Positions 1 through 8,027 of a stretch of 64,000 nucleotides of DNA are shown in pieces. The DNA is from an uncultured Polaribacter sp. (GTDB lineage Bacteria > Bacteroidota > Bacteroidia > Flavobacteriales > Flavobacteriaceae). The translations under genes and the position numbers were made by a program. The notes beneath the pieces are model-generated. The model was not told where the DNA came from, did no database searches, and saw nothing but the letters and a program-made list of their open reading frames with translations. The stretch's first letter is position 1; every line of letters begins with the position of its first letter. The DNA is taken from NCBI RefSeq assembly GCF_947501385.1, contig NZ_CANMVP010000003.1:62001-126000 (forward strand), written 5' to 3'.

Positions 1-298
1 ATGAATTAAAATTTACCCACATTAAAATACTAAAAGATTCTCCTGCGTCAAAGGTACTATTAGCAGTTATGTAAGGTTTATCATTAAATAAAGCAGCTTT
101 ACCAAATTTACCTGTTTCATAGGTATTTATCGCAATACCAGCTGTTTTTGGATTTAGAGTAACATTTTTTGACGAAGCGTCTGTAACGTTATCATCAAAA
201 GGAAAATACATTAAATATTTACTGGTATCTGCTGTTTGAGCATTTAAAAATTGCATTCCTAATGCAAACGTAAAAAAGGTTATAAGTAATTTTTTCAT
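1..298 (-). CDS. LamG/concanavalin-fold secreted protein, N-terminal part only
   Basis: This is the first 99 codons of a minus-strand gene that runs off the left edge of the window. The protein starts MKKLLITFFTFALGMQ and has a Sec signal peptide ending near NAQ at about residue 20. It continues into a pattern typical of LamG-like (laminin G/concanavalin A) jelly-roll domains: a YFPFDDNVTDAS opening, a GKFGKAALF strand, then SFSILMWVNF. Such domains bind glycans or form part of multimodular secreted enzymes. It is divergent from nothing; it follows the sulfatase at 344-1864 on the same strand but has its own operator/promoter inside that gene's last codons. The rest of the protein, and hence any catalytic domain, is outside the window. 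Confidence 0.8.
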   Translation of the reverse strand, partial: MKKLLITFFTFALGMQFLNAQTADTSKYLMYFPFDDNVTDASSKNVTLNPKTAGIAINTYETGKFGKAALFNDKPYITANSTFDAGESFSILMWVNFNS

Positions 299-323
299 CA
301 TATAAATTGTTTATTATTTAGAA

Positions 324-368
324 CAATACTATGAATACTAGAATTAGTTTCTATCCTGCACAAACCTG
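324..368 (-). promoter_or_regulatory. Operator/promoter of the LamG gene (direct repeat plus -7 box)
   Basis: Reading the minus strand, CAGGTT (368-363), four bases, CAGGAT (358-353), 21 bases, then TAGTATTG (331-324), a relaxed form of the Bacteroidota -7 box TAnnTTTG. The same spacing is found at three plus-strand promoters in this locus (1948, 4030, 9552). The two hexamers are 10 bp apart, one helical turn. The repeat lies inside the last codons of the upstream sulfatase gene (its C-terminal NRFVQDRN). Expected transcription start is near 317, about 20 nt before the ATG. Confidence 0.7.
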
Positions 369-1864
369 TTTCTATATAAATTATTCACTAAAAGTCTTGT
401 TTTTATTCTCGCAGGATTGTTTTCTATATCTCTTGTTTCTTCTCTCCATTTATTTAAAGCAGTTCTTAATTCGATCTTTTTCTCTTGGAATTTAGGCTCT
501 TTTGCAAGGTTTATTAATTGATAAGTGTCATTTTTCATATCATATAGTTCCTCTGCGGGTCTTCCATTTTCTAAAGTTCGTAACAAATCATATTGCATTG
601 GGTGTGTTTCTTTTACTGCAATAGTTGCATCGTAACTTTTATTACTCCAGCCTTTATATGCTCTTAAATCTGCAGGTAATACATAAGATTTTTTAGGCAT
701 TAAATTTTTTATATAATAGAACCTTCCATCAAAAACCATACGGCTTGGATAATGTTCTCTTGGATCTGGCCCATGAGAGTTATGCTCTGCGAAAATGTAT
801 TTTCTACCTGCAACATTTTCTTCTTTTCCATTGAAAACAGCAAGCAAAGACTTTCCCTGTACAGTTTTTGGAATTGGTAAATTCAAGAACTTTAAAATAG
901 TTGGCATCATATCTACGTGAGAAATTAATGCTTTAGAAATTTGCCCTTTTGTTACGTTTGGTCCTGTAACAGCATAAGGAACATGTAAACCCTCAGAATA
1001 TGCAGAGGCTTTTGCTCTATGATATGGCTGCCCTTGGTCTGATGTGAAAATAATTAATGTGTTATCAAATTCTCCTTTTGCTTTTAAAGTTTCTATAATT
1101 GCACCTGCACAAGCGTCTGCCAATTGTACACAACCATAATATTTGCTCAAATCTTCTCGCATCATTGGGGTATCTGGCAAATAATCTGGCACCACAATTT
1201 TATTAGGATTTGGCATGTATTCAGGAAATTTATTCATATGAAGATCGAAATTTCTATGAGGAGGAGAAATATTCGCTTGAAAAAAGAAAGGTTTATCGCC
1301 AGATTCATCAATAAAATTGCTAATTACACTGCTATATTTTTCAGGATCATTGTGTACAGAATTTCTTGCTGTATATGGAAATTTCCAAGGCGGACTCATA
1401 TGAAACTTCTGTGTTATCGCAGTAAAAAAACCATTTTCCTCTAAAATTTCTGGTAAGGTTTTTATATATTCATGAATGCCTACTTTGTCTACTCTCGGTG
1501 CTTGTCTTCCAAAGAATATATCTGGCTGATTTAACTCTGGGGTTATCGTATTTCGCCAATGACCATTTGCATGTGGAAACATTCCTGTATTTATAGAACT
1601 TCTGCTTGGTGAGCAAGAAGGTACCGAAGCGTATGCATTTGTAAAACGCATTCCTTCTTTTGAAAAAGCATCAAAATTGGGCGTCTCTATTCCTTTCATT
1701 CCGTCAATGGAAGTATCATAACCTTGATCGTCCATTAAAATTAAAACAACATTTAATGGTTTTTCAGCTGCTTTTTTATGAGTTATCTCTTTAGATGCTT
1801 TACAATTCAAAATTAGAGTTGTAAAAATCACTACCGTAAAAAATCGAATGCTCAAAGATTTCAT
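344..1864 (-). CDS. Type I sulfatase (S1 family), lipoprotein
   Basis: A 506-residue arylsulfatase-type enzyme that should remove sulfate esters from an algal glycan. The N-terminus is a signal peptide with a probable lipidation cysteine at residue 21 (TLILNC), suggesting a membrane-anchored protein. The metal-binding start LILMDDQGYD is at about 41-50. The maturation signature CSPSR begins at C84, the residue expected to become formylglycine. A TSDQGQPY motif near residue 275 supplies further metal/sulfate-site residues. It is transcribed divergently from the sulfatase at 2037, and a half-operator CAGGAT plus a -7-like TACCTTTA lies between them. Its last codons contain the operator of the next gene. 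The exact S1 subfamily and the regiochemistry cannot be told from sequence alone. Confidence 0.9.
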   Translation of the reverse strand: MKSLSIRFFTVVIFTTLILNCKASKEITHKKAAEKPLNVVLILMDDQGYDTSIDGMKGIETPNFDAFSKEGMRFTNAYASVPSCSPSRSSINTGMFPHANGHWRNTITPELNQPDIFFGRQAPRVDKVGIHEYIKTLPEILEENGFFTAITQKFHMSPPWKFPYTARNSVHNDPEKYSSVISNFIDESGDKPFFFQANISPPHRNFDLHMNKFPEYMPNPNKIVVPDYLPDTPMMREDLSKYYGCVQLADACAGAIIETLKAKGEFDNTLIIFTSDQGQPYHRAKASAYSEGLHVPYAVTGPNVTKGQISKALISHVDMMPTILKFLNLPIPKTVQGKSLLAVFNGKEENVAGRKYIFAEHNSHGPDPREHYPSRMVFDGRFYYIKNLMPKKSYVLPADLRAYKGWSNKSYDATIAVKETHPMQYDLLRTLENGRPAEELYDMKNDTYQLINLAKEPKFQEKKIELRTALNKWREETRDIENNPARIKTRLLVNNLYRNRFVQDRN

Positions 1865-1893
1865 AAATTACAAGTATACTTTATATTAAAATT

Positions 1894-1928
1894 TAAAGGT
1901 ATTATAATTACTACAATAGGGCATCCTG
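1894..1928 (-). promoter_or_regulatory. Half-operator and -7 box of the minus-strand sulfatase
   Basis: On the minus strand CAGGAT (1928-1923) is followed after exactly 21 bases by TACCTTTA (1901-1894), the same geometry as the full operators of this locus. The upstream hexamer is CCTGCA instead of CAGGTT, so only one half is conserved. Together with CAGGTA at 1935-1940 on the plus strand it forms an inverted pair, so the divergent intergenic region may bind more than one protein unit. Confidence 0.5.
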
Positions 1929-1947
1929 TTCTTGCAGGTAGCTTTAG

Positions 1948-1992
1948 CAGGTTGGTACAGGATATAAATAGAAATATTTAGCACCATTTTTG
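1948..1992 (+). promoter_or_regulatory. Operator/promoter of the CVTSR sulfatase
   Basis: CAGGTT (1948-1953), four bases, CAGGAT (1958-1963), 21 bases, CATTTTTG (1985-1992), which differs from TAnnTTTG only at the first base. An additional CAGGTA lies at 1935-1940. Predicted transcription start is about 1999. A start codon at 2001 would therefore be leaderless, which favours the ATG at 2037. Confidence 0.7.
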
Positions 1993-2036
1993 ATGAACTT
2001 ATGGTATTGAGTAAATTAGCTATTAAAATGATTGAA

Positions 2037-4007
2037 ATGAACGTCAAAATAAAACTTTTTTTAACCTTTATTTTATGTACTCAACTATTGAGTTCTCAAA
2101 ATAAAAAACCAAATATTATTTTAATTGTTGCTGATGATTTAGGATATAGCGATGTAAGTTCTTTTGGCGGGGAAATTCCAACACCAAATATTGATAATTT
2201 AGCAGAAAATGGTGCGCGTTTTATTAAATTTTATGTTTCACCAATGTGTGTTACTAGTAGAGTTGCTATCCTTTCTGGAATTGAATTTATAGCTGCAGGA
2301 AAAGGAAGTTTCCCAAAAGGAGAAAGTATTGCAAAGTTAATGCGAGAAGAAGGCTACACCACAAATTTAGTTGGTAAAAATCATGGAATGGGAAATCTTA
2401 AAATTGGGAATAAAAAAACCGATTTTGGTTTCGATCATTTTTTTGGGTTTACTGGCGGACAAATAAATAGTTTTACAGGAAAAGGAAATGCAAAATGGCA
2501 AAATGATGGTAAAATTTTTCCAAATACAGATTTGCCAAAAGATTTTTACGCAACAAATAATTTTACAGATTACGCCATAAAATATATGGATGAGGCCATT
2601 AAAAAAGACAAACCTTTTTTTAGTATGGTTTCATACAATGCACCTCACAGTCCATTAGATGCTCCTGAAAAAAATGTGCGTAAATTTTATGATCCTAAAA
2701 AAGGAATTAATGTTTACAAAAAAGGTTGGATTGAACTTCGAAAAGAGCGCCTAGCCCGAATGAAAAAAATGGGAATTGTAGACAAAGATACACAACTTCC
2801 AAAATTGGGTGTAGAAATTCCAGATTGGGATTTATTACCCGAAAAATCAAGTAAATATTGGGAAATTCAAAAAGATTTTGAAGCCTTGTCTAGAAGTGCC
2901 TATGCAGGTATGGTAGATAATATGGATGAAAATATTGGTAGAATTACTGCTTTTCTAAAAGACCCAAATCAAGATGGAAATACAAACGACAGTCAGTTAG
3001 AAAATACCATTATTATTTTTATTTCAGACAACGGTGGTTGCTACGCTGGTTTGCATACAAATAGAAACGCATTGCCATGGAGTCCCCAAAATAGAGGCGC
3101 AGGTTTTACCACAAATTATGGTTGGGCAGCATTAAGCAACACCCCTTTTAGTTCTTACAAACACGGAAGTGGCGAGGGTGCAATCCGTTCTCCAATGATT
3201 GTACATTGGCCTGAAGGATTAAAATTGAAGAAAAATTCTATTAACAAACAAATGATTCGAATTTGGGATTTATTTCCTACTTTTTTAGAATTGGCAGGAG
3301 GGAAATATCCAAATGATAAAAAAGAATTGATGGGAAAAAGTATGTTGCCATTACTCAAAAATGAAAAATTTCAAGAAGAAAAATTCTTTGTTTCCGCGTT
3401 TTATCGTTCTAAAGGAATTATCAAAGGAGATTGGAAATTGGTTAGTTTTTTTGACAGTCCTTTTGAATTATACAATTTAAAAAATGATCCAACAGAAACA
3501 GAAAACGTTCATAAAAAACATCAAACTAAATACAAAGAGCTTCTAAATTCTTGGAATGACTATACTCAAAAACACGGTTTTAATAACGACAAATTATGGA
3601 ACATGCCTACTGGTGACAAAAAGAGAGGTTTTGGTTATGACAGGGTTAAAAATATGATGGTAAAGGCGTCTCCAGAATTTATGGAAGACAATGTTTGTAT
3701 CAATCAAAAACTAACCTTTACGTTTAATGGTAAAGTGACTTTTGCGAATACAAATGGTAGAAAAATACGCCTACAAAAATATGGAAGCCAAGAAATTTTA
3801 TGGTCAAAAGATTTAGATATAAATAGTGATTTTGAAGGTGAAAAAGAAATCGTTTTTAAAGATTTTCCTACTTTAGAATCCAACACACATTATTATATAA
3901 CTTGGGATGCAGGTTGGGTGAAAATTAAACAAAAAGGAAAAATGAAGCCCATACAACCTGTTAGAGAAAGTGCTTTTGCATACCGTTTTAGAACAAGTTC
4001 TAAATAG
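2037..4007 (+). CDS. Sulfatase-family protein with unusual CVTSR signature
   Basis: A secreted sulfatase-family protein of 656 residues from the preferred ATG at 2037. That start gives a clean signal peptide (MNVKIKLFLTFILC to LLSSQ) and a leader of about 38 nt behind the mapped operator. The metal-binding start NIILIVADDLGYSD and a later FISDNGGCY motif are intact. The maturation site reads CVTSR (cysteine codon at 2247): threonine stands where formylglycine-generating enzymes normally meet proline or, less often, alanine. The usual GKWHLG lysine/histidine motif is GKNHGMG here. A C-terminal extension of about 130 residues after the sulfatase fold looks beta-rich, of unknown role. It may be an active sulfatase with a tolerated variant, or an inactive or differently matured homologue. 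Confidence 0.85.
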   Translation: MNVKIKLFLTFILCTQLLSSQNKKPNIILIVADDLGYSDVSSFGGEIPTPNIDNLAENGARFIKFYVSPMCVTSRVAILSGIEFIAAGKGSFPKGESIAKLMREEGYTTNLVGKNHGMGNLKIGNKKTDFGFDHFFGFTGGQINSFTGKGNAKWQNDGKIFPNTDLPKDFYATNNFTDYAIKYMDEAIKKDKPFFSMVSYNAPHSPLDAPEKNVRKFYDPKKGINVYKKGWIELRKERLARMKKMGIVDKDTQLPKLGVEIPDWDLLPEKSSKYWEIQKDFEALSRSAYAGMVDNMDENIGRITAFLKDPNQDGNTNDSQLENTIIIFISDNGGCYAGLHTNRNALPWSPQNRGAGFTTNYGWAALSNTPFSSYKHGSGEGAIRSPMIVHWPEGLKLKKNSINKQMIRIWDLFPTFLELAGGKYPNDKKELMGKSMLPLLKNEKFQEEKFFVSAFYRSKGIIKGDWKLVSFFDSPFELYNLKNDPTETENVHKKHQTKYKELLNSWNDYTQKHGFNNDKLWNMPTGDKKRGFGYDRVKNMMVKASPEFMEDNVCINQKLTFTFNGKVTFANTNGRKIRLQKYGSQEILWSKDLDINSDFEGEKEIVFKDFPTLESNTHYYITWDAGWVKIKQKGKMKPIQPVRESAFAYRFRTSSK

Positions 4008-4029
4008 TTATGTAAACGAGAAACGTCCA

Positions 4030-4074
4030 CAGGTTGCCACAGGATAGCAAAAAAGAAGTAAAAAAGTACATTTA
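4030..4074 (+). promoter_or_regulatory. Operator/promoter of the rhamnosidase operon
   Basis: CAGGTT (4030-4035), four bases, CAGGAT (4040-4045), 21 bases, TACATTTA (4067-4074), a near-perfect -7 box. Transcription should begin near 4081, giving a leader of about 42 nt to the ATG at 4123. It probably drives the run 4123-9524, in which gaps are only 9 to 29 nt. Confidence 0.75.
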
Positions 4075-4122
4075 CAACTATTGATATATTTTAAAAATTC
4101 AATCATTACAACATTTAAAAAA

Positions 4123-5880
4123 ATGAAAAAATCGTTTCCAATTTTATTGATTTTATTCTTTATGAAAGCAGCAGTATTTGCACAATTACCTCCAGTTTTT
4201 GATTCGAATGACGAAGACAGAGCAAGTCATTCAGAGATGGTGAGAACCTATTTAACCCCTAACAGAATTGTGTGGCAAACAGATACAACGGGTAAATTTA
4301 TACAAAATGAACAAACCTTATTAAAAAAAGGAAATGGGCAAGTTGCTGTAAACGACAAAAATTTATTTAGATTGATAAGTACAGAAGACAACAAGCCAGG
4401 AATTTTGTTAGATTATGGAAAAGAAATTCACGGAGGTGTAAAAATTTCTATGGGAATTAGACCTTCTAAAACACCAATGAAATTAAGAATTCGTTTTGGA
4501 GAATCTGTTTCTGAAGCAATGTCTGATATTGGTGGAGAATACAACGCAACCAACGAACATTCTTTACGTGATTTTATAGTGGAAGTGCCTTGGTTGGGTT
4601 CTGTAGAAATAGGAGAAACAGGTTTTCGTTTTATTCGAATTGATGTTGTTGAAGGTGGAGAAAACGCACCCATTAAATCTATAGAAGCTACATTTGTTTA
4701 TAGAGATTTAGATTATTTAGGTTCTTTTGAAAGTAATAATAAAAGATTGAATGATATTTGGATGACGGGTGCTTACACTGTGCATTTGAATATGCAAAAT
4801 TATCTTTGGGACGGCATTAAAAGAGACCGTTTGGTTTGGGTTGGCGATATGCATCCAGAAGTAATGACAATTAATACCGTTTTTGGAAAAAATGATATAG
4901 TTCCAAAAAGTTTAGACTTGGCAAGAGATCAGCATCCTTTACCACAATGGATGAATACCATTAGTTCCTATTCTATGTGGTGGTTGTTAATTCATAAAAA
5001 CTATTTCGATTATCACGGAGATTTAGCCTATTTAAAAGAGCAAGAAATGTATATGATTGCTTTATTAGATCAGTTAAGTACTTTTATTGATAAAGACAAT
5101 AAGGAGATTTTAAATGGTGGACGATTTTTAGATTGGCCAACAAGTACAGATCCAAAAGCAGTACACGCAGGTTTGCAAGCAATGATGATTATGACGTTTG
5201 AAGCGGGTTCTGAAATGATGGAAACTTTTGGTAGAAAAGATTTATGTAAAAAGTATGAAAAAATTGCTAAAAGATTAAAAAAGCATACTCCAGAAGGCAA
5301 CACTTCTAAACAAGCAGCTTCATTAATGGTGTTGGCAGATTTGGCAAAAGCGAAGAAAACAAATACAGAAATTTTAAGAAAAGATGGTGTTAAAAATATG
5401 TCTACTTTTTACGGATATTATATTTTGGAAGCAATGGCTAAAGCCGATGATTATCAAGGTGGGATTGATGTAATAAGTGAATATTGGGGAGGAATGTTAG
5501 ATTTAGGTGCAACTACTTTCTGGGAAGATTTTAATATTGAAGAAGGAAAGATTAGTGGTAGAATAGATGAACTTCCTAAACAAAATGTTGCAGATATTCA
5601 TACTGATTTTGGTGCATTTTGTTACGTTGGTTTACGCCATAGTTTAGCACATGGTTGGGCAAGTGGACCAACTGCTTGGTTGTCTCAATATGTATTAGGT
5701 GTAAATGTTGCTGATGGTGGAACCACGGTGATTGTTAAGCCTCATTTAGGAGATTTAGAATTTGTAAAAGGAACATTTCCAACAAAATTTGGAGTCTTAA
5801 AAATTAGCCATACAAAAAACGGAAACGGAAAAATAATCACAGAAATTGATGCTCCAAAAGGATTAAAAGTGAAGCAATAA
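4123..5880 (+). CDS. GH78-type alpha-L-rhamnosidase-like protein
   Basis: A 585-residue secreted protein from the ATG at 4123; the upstream TTG at 4081 coincides with the predicted transcription start and is not used. Signal peptide MKKSFPILLILFF to VFAQ. A beta-sandwich of about 200 residues (LLDYGKEIHGGVKISMG, GFRFIRIDVVEGG) precedes an (alpha/alpha)6-barrel with the GH78-like stretch DGIKRDRLVWVGDMHPE and a later ATTFWEDF. These correspond to the segments that hold the acid and base carboxylates in GH78. At the first position the motif reads RDR where many GH78 members have RE(K/R), so the catalytic acid needs checking. It would release terminal L-rhamnose in the periplasm or at the cell surface. 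First gene of a run with the hydrolase candidate, rhaM and a sulfatase. Confidence 0.8.
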   Translation: MKKSFPILLILFFMKAAVFAQLPPVFDSNDEDRASHSEMVRTYLTPNRIVWQTDTTGKFIQNEQTLLKKGNGQVAVNDKNLFRLISTEDNKPGILLDYGKEIHGGVKISMGIRPSKTPMKLRIRFGESVSEAMSDIGGEYNATNEHSLRDFIVEVPWLGSVEIGETGFRFIRIDVVEGGENAPIKSIEATFVYRDLDYLGSFESNNKRLNDIWMTGAYTVHLNMQNYLWDGIKRDRLVWVGDMHPEVMTINTVFGKNDIVPKSLDLARDQHPLPQWMNTISSYSMWWLLIHKNYFDYHGDLAYLKEQEMYMIALLDQLSTFIDKDNKEILNGGRFLDWPTSTDPKAVHAGLQAMMIMTFEAGSEMMETFGRKDLCKKYEKIAKRLKKHTPEGNTSKQAASLMVLADLAKAKKTNTEILRKDGVKNMSTFYGYYILEAMAKADDYQGGIDVISEYWGGMLDLGATTFWEDFNIEEGKISGRIDELPKQNVADIHTDFGAFCYVGLRHSLAHGWASGPTAWLSQYVLGVNVADGGTTVIVKPHLGDLEFVKGTFPTKFGVLKISHTKNGNGKIITEIDAPKGLKVKQ

Positions 5881-5909
5881 ATTTTTTCAATTCATTAAAA
5901 AAAATCATA

Positions 5910-7688
5910 ATGAAATCACTAAAAAAATTATTATTCTTATTAATTTTAATAGTTTCTTTCAATGTTAAAGCTCAGAATTCAACTAAAACAACTCAACTAC
6001 AAAATTACAATACAGATAATTGGATAGCAACAGATGCTTTGGGTAGAGAAACTGTAACTTTTGATGTTGCTGGGCCTGTAAAGCAAAATAAAAAGGTAGG
6101 CGTTTTCTATTACATCTGGCATGGGCATCACTCTAAAAAAGTATATGATATTACTAAAATTTTAAAAGACCCAAAAGGAAAAAGAAAATGGGGTCCAAAA
6201 GGAAAATTTCATTTTTGGGGAGAACCAGAACAAGGATATTACAGAGCTGAAGATCCTTGGGTTTTGCGTAGAGATTTACAAATGCTAACCAATGCAAAAG
6301 TAGATTTCATCTATTTAGATGTTACCAATCATTATATTTATCCAGAAACTGTGAAAGCATTGTTTGAAATGGGAAAAAAAATGCGATCTGAAGGAATTCC
6401 TACTCCAGATATTACATTTACTACAAACTCAAAAAGTGGCTTAACTGTTACCAAAATTTATAATGAATTTTACAGAAAAGGGTTGTACAAAGACCAATGG
6501 TTTATGTGGGATGGAAAACCAGTAATAATGGCAAATCCTAAAGACGAAAATCTAACAAAAGAAGCCAGAGAATTTTTTACAATAAAATACAGTTGGGCTT
6601 GGTCTAAAACAAGAGAAAACCCTAATCATTGGCAATGGGTAGATACAACTCCACAAGATTATGGCTGGAGCAAAAGTCCAGATATTCCAGAGCAAATTCC
6701 TGTTTCTGTTGCTGGACATCCAGTAGAATTAGGGCATGGTTTGTATGGCACAAGTAGATCAAATAATAAACAACCAGAAGTAAATGAATACTATGTAACT
6801 ACAACAACTGGCGAAGGCGCACATTTTCAAGAGCAATGGGACAGAGCTTTAGAAGTTGACCCAGAAATGGTGATGGTTACACAATGGAATGAATGGTTGG
6901 CACAGCGCTTTATTTGGGATGGAAAATTAAAACATCCTGGATATGCAGGAAGATCTATAAAAATAGGCGACACCTATTTTGTGGATGCTTTTACTGAAGA
7001 ATTCAATAGAGATATGGCTCCTATGAAAAATGGGCATACAGATAATTATTATTATCAATTAGTTTCTAATATGAGAAAATTTAAAGGGATGAATCCACCA
7101 GTTAAATTCTCGCAACCAAATTTAATTAAAATCGATGGTAACTTTGAGGATTGGTCAACTGTTCAGCCAGAATTTTATGATCCTACAGGAGATACCATGC
7201 ACAGAGATTTTGCAGGCTATGATCCTGATACAAATTACAAAAACAAAACAGGTAGAAATGATATAATTTCATCAAAAGTTGGTTTAGATAAAAAAGATAT
7301 TTTCTTCTATGTAGAAACACGTAAAAAAATAACAAATTATGAAGATGATAAATGGATGCTGCTTTTTATTGATATCGATAAAAATGCAAATACAGGTTGG
7401 GAAGGATATGATTATGTAGTAAATTATGAGGTAAAATCTTCAAAAAAATCTACCTTAAAAAAATGGAACGGAGCCTCTTGGGTTGATAAAGGAAAGGTTA
7501 ATTACAAAATTAAAAAGAACAAATTAGAATTGTGTGTTGCTAAAACAGCTATTGATTTAGAAGGAACTGCTGATTTTTATTTTAAGTGGGCAGACAATCC
7601 TATAAAGTTAGAAAACATTACCTCCTTTTTCATGAATGGAGATACCGCTCCAGACAGACGTTTTAAATATCATTTTACAGAAAAATAA
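5910..7688 (+). CDS. Putative TIM-barrel glycoside hydrolase with C-terminal CBM9/DOMON-like domain
   Basis: A 592-residue secreted protein (signal peptide to about VKAQ, residue 22). The N-terminal 400 residues look like a GH71/GH99-type barrel: VGVFYYIWHGHHS opening, DLQMLTNAKVDFIYLDVTN, and a WNEW motif (VTQWNEWLAQRF). The last 190 residues (from about IKIDGNFEDW) resemble carbohydrate-binding family 9/DOMON-like beta-sandwiches. I cannot place it in a named family with confidence. Its position, 29 nt after the rhamnosidase and 9 nt before rhaM, argues for a role in depolymerising the same rhamnose-containing glycan. An alternative is a non-catalytic glycan-binding protein. Confidence 0.6.
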   Translation: MKSLKKLLFLLILIVSFNVKAQNSTKTTQLQNYNTDNWIATDALGRETVTFDVAGPVKQNKKVGVFYYIWHGHHSKKVYDITKILKDPKGKRKWGPKGKFHFWGEPEQGYYRAEDPWVLRRDLQMLTNAKVDFIYLDVTNHYIYPETVKALFEMGKKMRSEGIPTPDITFTTNSKSGLTVTKIYNEFYRKGLYKDQWFMWDGKPVIMANPKDENLTKEAREFFTIKYSWAWSKTRENPNHWQWVDTTPQDYGWSKSPDIPEQIPVSVAGHPVELGHGLYGTSRSNNKQPEVNEYYVTTTTGEGAHFQEQWDRALEVDPEMVMVTQWNEWLAQRFIWDGKLKHPGYAGRSIKIGDTYFVDAFTEEFNRDMAPMKNGHTDNYYYQLVSNMRKFKGMNPPVKFSQPNLIKIDGNFEDWSTVQPEFYDPTGDTMHRDFAGYDPDTNYKNKTGRNDIISSKVGLDKKDIFFYVETRKKITNYEDDKWMLLFIDIDKNANTGWEGYDYVVNYEVKSSKKSTLKKWNGASWVDKGKVNYKIKKNKLELCVAKTAIDLEGTADFYFKWADNPIKLENITSFFMNGDTAPDRRFKYHFTEK

Positions 7689-7697
7689 CTAAATAAA

Positions 7698-8012
7698 ATG
7701 ATTAGAAAAGGGTTTAAAATGAAACTATATTCTGATAAAAAGGAGGAATATATTAGAAGACACAATCCAATTTGGGAAGAATTACAGGAAGTTTTAAAAT
7801 CTCATGGAGTTTCTAATTATAGTCTTTTTTTAGATAACGAAACAAATGTTTTATTCGGGTACGCAGAATTAAAAGACGAACAAAAATGGCAAGAAATTGC
7901 AAACACAACAATCTGTAGAAAATGGTGGAGTTTTATGGCAGATTGTATGGAAACAAATCCAGATAATAGTCCAAAATCATCAAATTTAGAAGCAATTTTT
8001 CACATTAATTAA
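7698..8012 (+). CDS. rhaM: L-rhamnose mutarotase
   Basis: A 104-residue cytoplasmic protein, the usual length of RhaM. It interconverts alpha and beta L-rhamnopyranose so that freed sugar can enter rhamnose isomerisation. Visible family features are the opening IRKGFKMKLYSDKKEEYIRRHNPIW with the conserved His, a central SLFLDNETNVLFGYAEL, and the C-terminal WWSFMADCMETNPD signature. It has no signal peptide. It follows the hydrolase candidate by 9 nt and precedes the sulfatase by 15 nt, so it is surely in the same operon. It is the strongest single clue that L-rhamnose is the sugar released by this locus. Confidence 0.93.
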   Translation: MIRKGFKMKLYSDKKEEYIRRHNPIWEELQEVLKSHGVSNYSLFLDNETNVLFGYAELKDEQKWQEIANTTICRKWWSFMADCMETNPDNSPKSSNLEAIFHIN

Positions 8013-8027
8013 AATGAAATATCAACA

